A stretch of DNA of 64,000 bases from Streptomyces sp. NRRL S-350 (GTDB lineage Bacteria > Actinomycetota > Actinomycetes > Streptomycetales > Streptomycetaceae): assembly GCF_000719705.1 (NCBI RefSeq), contig NZ_JOHO01000038.1, forward strand, positions 1-64,000, in the 5' to 3' direction. Position numbers and translations under genes: made by a program. The first letter of the stretch is position 1. Each line of letters opens with the position of its first letter. Under the pieces are notes generated by a model. The model searched no databases. It saw nothing but the letters and a program-made list of their open reading frames with translations, and had not been told where the DNA came from. Positions 10,782-18,863 of this stretch are shown one piece after another.

Positions 10782-13700
10782 CTACTCCTGCTCCCCCTGC
10801 TCCTCCTCCGGCCGGGTGGCCTCCCGCTGCTGCGCCCCCAGTCCGAGCGCCGAGGCCAGCCCGTCCGGCCCGCTGCCCGCCTTGCGGTATACCGCTGCCA
10901 GCCGCCGGTTGACCAGGCTGATGTGCACCCCGAGCTCCTCCGCGATCCGCTGCGGCGGCACGCCCTGCACGGCCCGCTTGGCGACGTCCCACTCCGGCCT
11001 GCTGAGCGTCTCCAGCGTGTCCTGGACGTCGCGCAGCCCCAGCCGGTTGGGCCGCAGGCCGTAGTTGGCCAACTCCCGCCGCGCCTGGTCGACCAAGCCC
11101 TCCGCCGAGCAGTGCTGGGCCAGTTCGATGCCCTGGTACAGGTGCTCCTGGGCGTCCTCCAGCCGTCCGACCCGGCGCAGCGCGGCCCCGAGGTCGACCA
11201 AGGCGGCGGCGTGCTCGTAGCCGGCCGGGGACTGCCCGAGGTGCATCACGGCCTGCTCCAGCAGCTCGACCGCCTGCTGCCCGTCCTCGATCCGCGCCTG
11301 CAGCCGCAGCGCGCTGCCGATCGCCGAGGCGGTGCCGAAGGCGCGCGCGTCCCGGACGGCCTTCTGGGCGTAGTCGCGCGACCGTTCCGGCTCGTCGTCC
11401 GCGATCGCGACGGCGAGGTGACCGGCCCAGGGCGCCCAGACGGTGTTGCGCCAGCCGCGGACCTCCAGCTGGGAGCCGGCCTCGGTGAGCGCCGCCGCCG
11501 CTCCCGCGTGCCGGCCCTTGGCGATCAGCAGCTTGCCGTACAGCGAGGCCGCGTCCGGCAGCACCATCGCGGTGGCGTGGTACGGCGGGTGGAAGCCGAA
11601 GTCGTTGGCGAGCTCCCAGGCCTCCTCGACCCGGCCGCGGGCGATCAGGGTGTCCACCAGCACGCCGACGGCGTCCCAGGCCAGCGGCAGCTTCTTCCCG
11701 ATCCGCTCGGAGATGCGGTGAGCCCGGCGGAGGAAGTCCTCCGCCTCGGCGAGCAGGCCGCGGCGGAACCGGGCCAGCCCCATCAGGAAGTACGCGAAGC
11801 CCCGGTGGGCACCGCTCCAACCGGCCAGCTCGAACTGGATGATGGCGTCCGCGGCCAGCCGCTCGGCCTGGGCGACGCGGTCGTTGTAGATGTACGTGAG
11901 GCCGAGCATCGAGGGCAGTTCGAAGCCCCAGGTGGTGTCCGTCCAGCCGAGGCCCTTGGGCAGCCGGCCGCCTTCCAGGACCTCGTCGGCCAGCGCGAGC
12001 GCCTCGGTGGAGGGCTCGCCGCGCAGGGTGAGGTCCCAGGCCCGCATGACGAGCACGGCCCGGTCCGCGGCCTCGCGGCCGGTCAGGCTGCGGCACATCT
12101 CCCCGAGCCGGGCGGAGCGGCCGGGGCCGTCCTCCTCGGACTTGCGGAAGGCGTGCCACATGAACGAGGCGGCCTGGAGCCGCTGCCGCCCGGCCGGGTC
12201 GTCGGTCACCACGGCCTCGTCCTGGCAGACCAGGGCGGCCTGGCGCAGTTCGCCGCTGTGGGCGAGCACCTCGGACAGCCGGAAGGTGGCGTCCACCCGC
12301 AGTTCGGGGCGCAGCGGCCCCTCGTCGGGGTCGAGGGCGAGCTTGAGCTGGTTGACGGTGGCGCCGGGGTCGGTGAGCAGTGCGGAGCAGCCGAGCTCGT
12401 ACATCACCTCGGCCTTGATCTCGTCGGCGGGCGGTTCGTTGAGCGCTCGGTGCAGGCAGCGCTGGGCGGCTTCGGGGGCGCCGATCAGCTGGTGTTCGAC
12501 GGCGGCGCGGCGCAGTTTCTTGACGATCCGGTCGTCGCCCTCGCCGGAGTGGGTCTCGACCAGGTGGCGGGAGGCGGCGAGCAGGCCGAGTCCGGCGTTC
12601 TCGATCTCGGCGGCGGCGATGCCGTGCATGCCGAGTCGGGTGGCGTCCGGCATGGTGTTGTAGATGGAGCTGGCGATCAGCGGGTGGACGAACTCCAGGT
12701 TGCCGTTGGGCGACTGGGTGAGCACGCGCTGCTTGCGCAGCTGTTTGATGGAGTCGCGGGCTCCCTCGGTGCTCTGGGTGGAGATGCGGGTGGCGAGGTC
12801 GACCCGGATGTCGGTGCCGAGCATGGCGCAGGCCCAGGCGAAGCGCAGGGTGGCGGCGCCGAGCCGGTCCAGCCAGCTCTTGAGGGTCATGCCGGTGGCG
12901 TCGACGGCGAGTTCGCGCAGTTGGCGGGAGTTCTCCTCGACCGGTTCGAGCTCCTGGTCGCGGACCTGGTCGAGCAGGGCGACGGCCTCGAAGGGGTTGC
13001 CGTTGACGACGTTCCAGAACTCGTAGCAGAAGGCGTCCTCGGCCTTGTCGCCGAGTTCGGCGCGGATCATGTCGGTGACGGAGTTCAGGTTGAGGCGGTT
13101 GAGTTCGTGCCGGCGGCCCTTGAGGGCGAGGACGTCGCGGCGGAGTTCCTGGTTCGGGGTCGGCCAGTCGTTCTTGTCCTCGCGGAAGGCGAAGACGAGC
13201 AGGACGGGCAGTTCACCGGAGCGGACGGCGAACTTGGTGAGCCAGGAGAGGGATTCCCCGTCCGCCCAGTGCAGGTCGTCGACGATCATCACCATCGGCG
13301 CGCGGCGCGGCGCGAGCTGGGTGAGCACGTAGTCGAGGCCGTCGCGCACGCCCTGCGGGTCGAGGCGGCGGGCGCCGGCCCGGGGCTGCTTGAGGCCCAT
13401 GGCCGGTCCGACGACCTCCTCCCAGGTGCCCATGACCTGGCGGAACTCGTCCGGCTTCAGGTCGCTGAGCACGGGCTGGAGGAGTTGGCGCAGCACGTGG
13501 TACGGCTCCTTGAACTGCCGTTCGCCGCCTCGGGCGAACAGCACGGTCGCACCTTCGCGGAGCTTGGCGATCCGCCGGACCTCGTGCAGCAGGCTGGTCT
13601 TGCCGATGCCCGGGCGGCCGGAGAATGCGAGCAGGTCGCCGATCTCGGTGCCACCGGCGGCGAATTCGCGGCAGAGCCGGTCGACGGCGGCCTCCACCGA

Positions 13701-13805
13701 CCGCAGTTCGGCGTCACGGTCACGCAGCCGGACCCGGGCCGCGGCACCCTCGCCGTCCCGGCCGGAACCAGCTCCCGCCCGGAGTTCGTTCTTCTGCTCG
13801 GTCAC
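10782..13805 (-). CDS. Large ATP-binding LuxR-like (LAL-type) transcriptional regulator
   Basis: A 1007-residue STAND-type protein. Residues 28-180 hold an AAA-like NTPase with Walker A GRPGIGKT (63-70) and Walker B MVMIVDDLHWAD (Asp176/Asp177). A long middle region of tetratricopeptide-like helical repeats follows. The C-terminus has a LuxR-like helix-turn-helix (EWDVAKRAVQGVPPQRIAEELG, then HISLVNRRLAAVYRKAG). LAL regulators use nucleotide binding as a switch and often activate secondary-metabolite or sugar genes. The HTH is weaker than in classic LuxR proteins: ISLVNRRL replaces the usual T-V-x-x-H-x. The divergent terpene synthase 308 bases away is the obvious candidate target, though this is inference. 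Confidence 0.85.
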   Translation of the reverse strand: MTEQKNELRAGAGSGRDGEGAAARVRLRDRDAELRSVEAAVDRLCREFAAGGTEIGDLLAFSGRPGIGKTSLLHEVRRIAKLREGATVLFARGGERQFKEPYHVLRQLLQPVLSDLKPDEFRQVMGTWEEVVGPAMGLKQPRAGARRLDPQGVRDGLDYVLTQLAPRRAPMVMIVDDLHWADGESLSWLTKFAVRSGELPVLLVFAFREDKNDWPTPNQELRRDVLALKGRRHELNRLNLNSVTDMIRAELGDKAEDAFCYEFWNVVNGNPFEAVALLDQVRDQELEPVEENSRQLRELAVDATGMTLKSWLDRLGAATLRFAWACAMLGTDIRVDLATRISTQSTEGARDSIKQLRKQRVLTQSPNGNLEFVHPLIASSIYNTMPDATRLGMHGIAAAEIENAGLGLLAASRHLVETHSGEGDDRIVKKLRRAAVEHQLIGAPEAAQRCLHRALNEPPADEIKAEVMYELGCSALLTDPGATVNQLKLALDPDEGPLRPELRVDATFRLSEVLAHSGELRQAALVCQDEAVVTDDPAGRQRLQAASFMWHAFRKSEEDGPGRSARLGEMCRSLTGREAADRAVLVMRAWDLTLRGEPSTEALALADEVLEGGRLPKGLGWTDTTWGFELPSMLGLTYIYNDRVAQAERLAADAIIQFELAGWSGAHRGFAYFLMGLARFRRGLLAEAEDFLRRAHRISERIGKKLPLAWDAVGVLVDTLIARGRVEEAWELANDFGFHPPYHATAMVLPDAASLYGKLLIAKGRHAGAAAALTEAGSQLEVRGWRNTVWAPWAGHLAVAIADDEPERSRDYAQKAVRDARAFGTASAIGSALRLQARIEDGQQAVELLEQAVMHLGQSPAGYEHAAALVDLGAALRRVGRLEDAQEHLYQGIELAQHCSAEGLVDQARRELANYGLRPNRLGLRDVQDTLETLSRPEWDVAKRAVQGVPPQRIAEELGVHISLVNRRLAAVYRKAGSGPDGLASALGLGAQQREATRPEEEQGEQE

Positions 13806-14113
13806 CGTCGCGCCTCCGCCTCGCCCGATCGCGTCACAGCTCCATCACTGCGTGGAGCCGAGGTTAGCGCTGCGTGGGCCTCGGCGTGCGGCATTCGTGC
13901 TGGCTGGGACGGGCGGCGAGGGTTCGGACCGGTTGCCAAGGGCAATTGCCCTATATCTCTAACGTCCGATCATTACATCCGATACCCTACGGCCCTCGGG
14001 GCGCGGATGATCTTGCCTGACACACCCTCACCATCTTCGCACCGCCACGTCAACTCCCCCACGACCACTGCTCGAACACAAGCGCCCCCACCCTTCGCTG
14101 CACCGGGAGTCCG
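13806..14113. other. Divergent promoter region LAL regulator / terpene synthase
   Basis: Contains the 14-base palindrome at 13939 and an A+T-richer stretch (13940-13990) suited to promoters for both genes. No small gene seen. Confidence 0.5.
13939..13952. promoter_or_regulatory. Perfect 14-base palindrome in the terpene synthase/regulator promoter region
   Basis: AGGGCAATTGCCCT is a perfect palindrome in the less G+C-rich part of the 308-base divergent intergenic region. Its place and symmetry suggest an operator, perhaps for the flanking LAL regulator; there is no direct evidence. Confidence 0.45.
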
Positions 14114-15061
14114 ATGTCTGACGACAGCTCACTTCAGATTCCGTTCCCGCACCGCCGCAGTCCGCACGGCCCGTACGCCACCGCACTGCACCGCGACTGG
14201 CTGATCCGCCACCCCCTGCTCCCCGACGCCGACCACCCCGGCTACGCACACTGGGAAGTGGTGGACCTCGCCGCGCTGGGCTACCCTGACGCCGGCCCGG
14301 ACGAACTCGCCCTGGCCGCCGACCTGATGGGCTTCTACTTCCTCTTCGACGACCAGTTCGACGGCCCGCTCGGCCGCAGCCCCTCCGAGGTCGCCCCGAT
14401 CTGCGAGCGGCTGATCGCCGTGCTGCACGGTGCCCGCCCCGACCAGGACTCCGCCGTCGAGACGGCCTTCGCCGACCTGTGGAACCGCAGCGTGCACGGC
14501 ATGCCCGCGCGCTGGCAGGCGCGCGCCGCGTACAACTGGGAGTACTACCTCGCCAGCCACCCGGCCGAGGCGGCCGGCCGGATCTCCACCCGCCCCCCGG
14601 ACCGGGACGGCTACCTCGAACTCAGACGGGGAACCGCGGCGATGGAGACCATCTTCGACATGGTCGAGCGACTCGGCCAGTTCGAGGTGCCCGCCGCCGT
14701 CCTGCACCACCCGGTGCTGCGCCAACTCCGCCAGCTGGCGGCGGACATACCGTCACTCAGCAACGACGTGCAGTCCTACCCGCTGGAGGCGCCGCGGGGC
14801 GACGTCAACAACCTGGTCATGATCGTCCAGCGCGAGCGCCGCTGCTCTGCCGAAGAGGCCTGCGCGGCGGTCATCGCGGAGGCCCAGCTGATGGTCGAAC
14901 GCTGCGCCGAACTGCACGGCCGGCTCCCCGACGTCTACCGCGAGTTGGGCCTGTCCAGGATCGAACGCGCGATCGCCCAGCGGTACGCGGACGGACTGGT
15001 CACCTGGCTGGCCGGCTACCTCAACTGGGAGGCCCGCACCGGCCGTTACCACGCGGTCTGA
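14114..15061 (+). CDS. Class I terpene synthase (product unknown)
   Basis: Cyclises a linear prenyl diphosphate, probably farnesyl diphosphate, to a volatile terpene. The 315-residue single domain has the Asp-rich metal motif DDQFD (79-83) and the NSE-type motif NDVQSYPLE (Asn217, Ser221, Glu225) with a following RGD. Conserved Arg171/172 (diphosphate sensor) and a C-terminal RY pair (RTGRY) are also present. The ATG at 14114 follows CACCGGGAGTCCG. No cytochrome P450 or methyltransferase is adjacent, so the primary cyclisation product may be the end product. It does not match the geosmin (two-domain) pattern. Sesqui- versus diterpene cannot be decided. Confidence 0.88.
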   Translation: MSDDSSLQIPFPHRRSPHGPYATALHRDWLIRHPLLPDADHPGYAHWEVVDLAALGYPDAGPDELALAADLMGFYFLFDDQFDGPLGRSPSEVAPICERLIAVLHGARPDQDSAVETAFADLWNRSVHGMPARWQARAAYNWEYYLASHPAEAAGRISTRPPDRDGYLELRRGTAAMETIFDMVERLGQFEVPAAVLHHPVLRQLRQLAADIPSLSNDVQSYPLEAPRGDVNNLVMIVQRERRCSAEEACAAVIAEAQLMVERCAELHGRLPDVYRELGLSRIERAIAQRYADGLVTWLAGYLNWEARTGRYHAV

Positions 15062-15490
15062 CACCCGCCCCGGCCGACGGGCGCACCGACCGGGGCAGCC
15101 GGCCGGCGATGCCGCCACGCCCGCGAGGACGGCCGTGCCCGCGATACCGCCGCGCCCGCAGGGACGGCCGGACCAGGCACCCTCCGTACCGGCCGGACGC
15201 ACGGACCCCAGCCGCGCCGGGCAACCGGCACGAGGGCGCCCCCCGGCCGGACGAGGACACCGTGGCGCACCACTTCCACGCCTTCGGCGGAGATGTGGGG
15301 CGGGAGACCGGATCCGGTCTCCCGCCCCACCGCCACTCCCCGCGGCGGGCATGCGGACAAATCGCCTGGTTCGTGATCCAAGCACATGAATCCCGCCATT
15401 TTCCCGACGCGCCGCCGACATGCCCGGACGACCCCCGCCAACGCCGTAGACAGGACTCCCCGAGCCCTCACCCGTCACCGGGAGTCCCGC
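15062..15490. other. Intergenic region with imperfect direct repeats
   Basis: No gene supported. Two similar units of about 33 bases lie near 15108-15172 (CGATGCCGCCACGCCCGCGA and its partner CGATACCGCCGCGCCCGCAG, each followed by GGACGGCCG). A strong terminator palindrome follows at 15295-15330, and the stretch after 15350 is lower in G+C and likely carries the promoter of the next gene. Confidence 0.5.
15295..15330 (+). terminator. Perfect 36-base palindrome, terminator
   Basis: Eighteen-base arms are perfectly complementary (GTGGGGCGGGAGACCGGA at 15295-15312 and its complement to 15330). It lies downstream of the terpene synthase and before the promoter of the SnoaL-like gene. Confidence 0.7.
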
Positions 15491-15814
15491 ATGACCATCG
15501 CCACCGCCAAGCTCAGCGACCCCGTCGTCCGCGACCTCGTCACCGCGATCAACGCGGGCGACCGCCAGTCCTTCGTCAGCCTGCTCGCCGACGGCGCGAC
15601 CATGTCCGACGACGGCTCCGACCGGGATCCGGCCGAGTGGATCGACCGCGAGATCTTCACCGTCCACGGCCGGATGGACGTCCAGAGCGAGTCGGACGGC
15701 GGCCGGGCACTGGTCGCCAACTTCACCAACGACACCTGGGGCGAGATGCGCACCGTCTGGCGCTTCACCCTCGACGGCGGGAAGGTCAGCCGCTTCGAGA
15801 CCGGCCAGGCGTGA
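15491..15814 (+). CDS. SnoaL-like / NTF2-fold protein
   Basis: A 107-residue protein with the NTF2-like cone fold pattern: helical start VVRDLVTAINAGDRQSFVSLL, an acidic loop ATMSDDGSDRDPAEWIDREIF, then strands ending in WRFTLDGGKVSRFETGQA. This fold includes polyketide cyclases, small isomerases and ligand-binding proteins. Catalytic residues cannot be assigned. The start at 15491 is the ATG of MTIATAKL; an upstream frame opening at 15386 lacks a site. The gene has its own terminator-isolated upstream region. Confidence 0.75.
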   Translation: MTIATAKLSDPVVRDLVTAINAGDRQSFVSLLADGATMSDDGSDRDPAEWIDREIFTVHGRMDVQSESDGGRALVANFTNDTWGEMRTVWRFTLDGGKVSRFETGQA

Positions 15815-15832
15815 CGCCCCGCGGCGCCCGGC

Positions 15833-17053
15833 TCAGGACAGCCCCAGGCACTCCCGCACCGCGCGGATCAGGTTCCGCGAGCGGACGTCCCCGGTCACGC
15901 CCGGCTGCATGCCGTTGGTGACGTAGCCGAAGCCCAGGCCCAGCTCCGGGTCGGCGAAGCCCAGCGAACCGCCCCGCCCCGGGTGCCCGAAGCTCGCCGG
16001 GGAGGCCATCGGCGCGGTCGGGCCGTGCCGCCAGAAGCCCAGGCCGAAGGTGGAGTTGACGATCAGCACCCGGTCCGGGCCGCTCACCGCCGGCCCGACC
16101 GCGCGGGCCAGCACCTCGGGCCCGAGCAGCGGCGGCAGCAGCGCGCCCGAGCCGTCCTGGCGGTCGGCCGCGCCGATCAGCGCCGCGTAGAACCGGGCAA
16201 GCGACCGGGCGGTGCCGATGCCGCCGGCCCCGGGGATCTCGGCGGCCTGCACCGCCGGGTCGTTGAGGTCCACGGTGGTGCGCACCGAGGCGAAGGCCCG
16301 TGCGGTCAGCGAGGACGGATCCTGGTAGGCGTCCCGGACGGACTGCTTGGGCCGCAGCCGCAGCCCGCTCGGGCCGGTCCGGGCCGCCTCCGGGGCGGGC
16401 AGGTCGACCAGCTTGCCGACTCTCGGCGCGGCTCCGGCCGGCAGCCCGATCCACAGGTCGAGTCCGAGCGGCCGGGCGATCTCCTCGGCGAAGTACTGTC
16501 CGACCGTCCGACCGGTCACCCGCCGCACCACCTCGCCGACCGACCAGCCGAAGGTGTACGGGTGGTAGCCGTGCGCCGTCCCCGGCTCCCAGGCGGGCGC
16601 CTGCGCGGCAACGGCAGCAGCCGCACGCTCCCAGGTCAGCACGTCCTCCAGCCGCAGCGGCACGTCCAGCACGGGCACCCCGACCTCGTGCGAGAGCAGC
16701 CAGCGCACCGGCACCCCGCCCTTGCCGGCCGCGGCGAACTCCGGCCAGTACGAGGCCACCGGCGCGTCCAGGTCGAGCAGGCCGCGTTCGACGGCGAGCA
16801 GCGCGGTGGCCGCGGTCAGCCCCTTGGTGACCGAGCGCATTACCTGCGCGGTGTCCGCCGTCCACGCCACCGCGGGCGCGGGCCGCCCGCCGACCTCGGG
16901 CCGGGCGTCGCCGCCCCACAGGTCGACCACCTTGCGGCCGCGCACGTACAGCGCGAAGGCCGCGCCGAGTTCGCCGTACTCGGCGAAGTTCCGCGCGAAG
17001 GCCGCCCGGACGGGCTCGAACCCCTCGGCCGCCTCACCCCAGATCTCCACCAC
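15833..17053 (-). CDS. Beta-lactamase-like serine hydrolase (esterase family)
   Basis: Serine hydrolase of the class C beta-lactamase/EstB fold. The SxxK catalytic motif SVTK (Ser74, Lys77 from my start), a YHPYTFGW motif supplying the Tyr base, and GHPGRGGS near the end are visible. These intracellular or secreted hydrolases usually act as esterases rather than on beta-lactams; substrate unknown. No signal peptide is seen. The start is uncertain: the frame is open to 17191 but that would cover the start of the divergent Nudix gene, so I take the GTG at 17053 (406 residues, AGGGGCGG upstream). A GTG at 17050 is equally possible. Confidence 0.8.
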   Translation of the reverse strand: MVEIWGEAAEGFEPVRAAFARNFAEYGELGAAFALYVRGRKVVDLWGGDARPEVGGRPAPAVAWTADTAQVMRSVTKGLTAATALLAVERGLLDLDAPVASYWPEFAAAGKGGVPVRWLLSHEVGVPVLDVPLRLEDVLTWERAAAAVAAQAPAWEPGTAHGYHPYTFGWSVGEVVRRVTGRTVGQYFAEEIARPLGLDLWIGLPAGAAPRVGKLVDLPAPEAARTGPSGLRLRPKQSVRDAYQDPSSLTARAFASVRTTVDLNDPAVQAAEIPGAGGIGTARSLARFYAALIGAADRQDGSGALLPPLLGPEVLARAVGPAVSGPDRVLIVNSTFGLGFWRHGPTAPMASPASFGHPGRGGSLGFADPELGLGFGYVTNGMQPGVTGDVRSRNLIRAVRECLGLS

Positions 17054-17159
17054 AGCCCGCCCCTGCCGCCCTCGACCGTCCTGACCGTCCTGGTTCACCC
17101 GCGTTCGAAAGTCGTGGAAATCCGTTCGAACCGAGCCCGGTAACCCTAACCTGTCCGTC

Positions 17160-17678
17160 ATGACCGACCCCGCCGAAGAACTGCTGGACATCGTCGACGA
17201 GCACGACCGGGTGATCGGGACCGCCCTGCGCGGCGAGGTCTACCGGCGCGGCCTGACCCACCGCTGCGTCTTCGTCCTGGTCCGCGACCCGGCCGGACGG
17301 ATCTTCGTCCACCGCCGCACCGACACCAAGCTGTTCGCCCCCGGCGCGTACGACATGTTCGTCGGCGGCGTGGTCGGCTCCGGCGAGAGCTACGCCGACG
17401 CCGCCGTCCGCGAGGCCGAGGAGGAGCTCGGCGTCCGGGGCATCACCCCGCGCCCGCTGTTCAAGTTCCTCTTCCGGGAGCCCGACGGCGGCCGGCTCAC
17501 CTGGTGGTGCGACACGTACGAGGCCGACTGGGCGGGCCCGGTCGCGCCGCAGGAGTCCGAGGTCGCCTGGCACGCCTGGCTCACCCCCGAAGAACTCGCC
17601 GACCGCCTCACCCGGGACACCTTCGTCCCCGACGGCATCGAGGCCTACCGCCGCTACCTGGAGCTCCGGAGCGCGTAG
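17160..17678 (+). CDS. Nudix hydrolase
   Basis: A 172-residue protein with a complete Nudix box, G-x5-E-x7-REUxEExGU, in GVVGSGESYADAAVREAEEE followed by LGV (residues about 70-92). Such enzymes split nucleoside-diphosphate-linked compounds; the N-terminal LLDIVDEHDRVIGTALRGEV is typical of the YfcD-like branch, related in fold to isopentenyl diphosphate isomerase. It lacks the Cys motif of true isomerases, so isomerase activity is not expected. It starts 106 bases from the divergent serine hydrolase start. Confidence 0.85.
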   Translation: MTDPAEELLDIVDEHDRVIGTALRGEVYRRGLTHRCVFVLVRDPAGRIFVHRRTDTKLFAPGAYDMFVGGVVGSGESYADAAVREAEEELGVRGITPRPLFKFLFREPDGGRLTWWCDTYEADWAGPVAPQESEVAWHAWLTPEELADRLTRDTFVPDGIEAYRRYLELRSA

Positions 17679-17779
17679 GCCCCCGCCTCCGGACGCACCG
17701 ACCCCGACGCCGTACGCCCCCGGACGCACGGGCCCGGACGCCGTAGGCCCCCGGAGCCCCGCCGGATAGGGTGGCGCGC

Positions 17780-18616
17780 ATGCCCTCCCGCACGCCGCCC
17801 CCGACGGCCGACCGCGCAGCACGGACCTCCGCACCCGACCGGGCCGCGCCGGTCGAGCGGCCGCGCCGGCGGCTGAGCGTGGACGAACGACGGGAGCAGC
17901 TGATCGCCGTGGCGCTGGAGCTGTTCAGCCGGCGCCCGCCGGAGGAGGTGTCGATCGACGACATCGCCGCCGCCGCGGGCGCCTCCCGGCCGCTGGTGTA
18001 CCACTACTTCCCCGGCAAGCAGGCGCTGTACGAGGAGTCGCTGCGGCGGGCCGGGCAGGAGCTGTCGGCCCGTTTCGAGGAGCCCATGGAGGGGCCGCTG
18101 TCGGAGCGGCTGTACCGGGTGATGGGCCGCTACCTGGACTTCGTGCAGAGCCACGGGCCGGGCTTCGCCGCGCTGCTGCGGGGCGGCTCGGTGGCGGCCA
18201 GCGCGGGTACGTCGGCCGTGATCGACGAGGTGCGCCGGGCGGCCCAGGAGCAGATCCTGGCCCATCTCGCGCTCCCGTCGTCCAGTCCCGGACTGCGGTT
18301 GACGGTCCGGGCGTGGATCGCCAACGCCGAGATCACCTCGCTGGAGTGGCTGGTCGAGCGCTCGGTGCCACTGGAGGAGCTGCAACTGCACCTGGTGCAG
18401 GAGTTCGTGGCGGCGCTCGTCCTGACCGCCGCCCGTGAGCCGGAGCTCGCCGCCGAGCTCGCCTCCTTCTTCGCCGACGAGCGCCCGCAGGGGCCGGCCG
18501 GGCGCCTGGTACGGGACCTCGCCGGGCTGTTCGCCGTTCCCGGGATGCTCGACGCGGTCACCGCGCTCGCCGCCGGGGGCCCGGACGAGCCCTCCCCGCA
18601 GGACGCCGGGCCCTGA
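17780..18616 (+). CDS. TetR-family transcriptional regulator
   Basis: Predicted repressor of 278 residues. After a Pro/Arg-rich disordered tail of about 35 residues comes the TetR helix-turn-helix (EQLIAVALELF, then VSIDDIAAAAGASRPLVYHY and FPGKQALYEESL). The rest is an all-helical ligand-binding and dimerisation domain of unknown effector. An in-frame GTG lies nine bases upstream at 17771 and could be used. The spacer before it (17680-17770) holds degenerate repeats of GCCGTAGGCCCCCGGA type. Target genes are not evident. Confidence 0.85.
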   Translation: MPSRTPPPTADRAARTSAPDRAAPVERPRRRLSVDERREQLIAVALELFSRRPPEEVSIDDIAAAAGASRPLVYHYFPGKQALYEESLRRAGQELSARFEEPMEGPLSERLYRVMGRYLDFVQSHGPGFAALLRGGSVAASAGTSAVIDEVRRAAQEQILAHLALPSSSPGLRLTVRAWIANAEITSLEWLVERSVPLEELQLHLVQEFVAALVLTAAREPELAAELASFFADERPQGPAGRLVRDLAGLFAVPGMLDAVTALAAGGPDEPSPQDAGP

Positions 18617-18863
18617 CCGCGGGAAGCCCGGCCCTCCCCTCAGGATGGCGAGCCGGCCCCGCGATGCGTCGCCCCCGCCCCGCAGGCCGCCGCCGAGGCC
18701 GCGTCGGCACGATCGCCCGAGTGATCATCGGGTGATCCTGCGGTTCGGTCAGGACAGTGGCCTCTGATAGGAATGGGCAGGGATCAGACGGCACGCCGCC
18801 GCGGCGGGCCCGGTCCCACTCGAACCACCGACGGCAGACGGAGCAGAGCGGGGGGCTCACCAG

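Noticed and set aside
10671..14204. Open frame of over 1100 codons on the plus strand opposite the LAL regulator
   Set aside because: No start site or domain; the minus-strand regulator has clear Walker motifs and HTH.
14114..15061. Geosmin or 2-methylisoborneol synthase
   Set aside because: Single domain of 315 residues, no second domain and no partner methyltransferase.
17160..17678. Second isopentenyl-diphosphate isomerase
   Set aside because: Nudix box present but the NTCCGHP catalytic Cys motif is missing; the real idi is at 55703.
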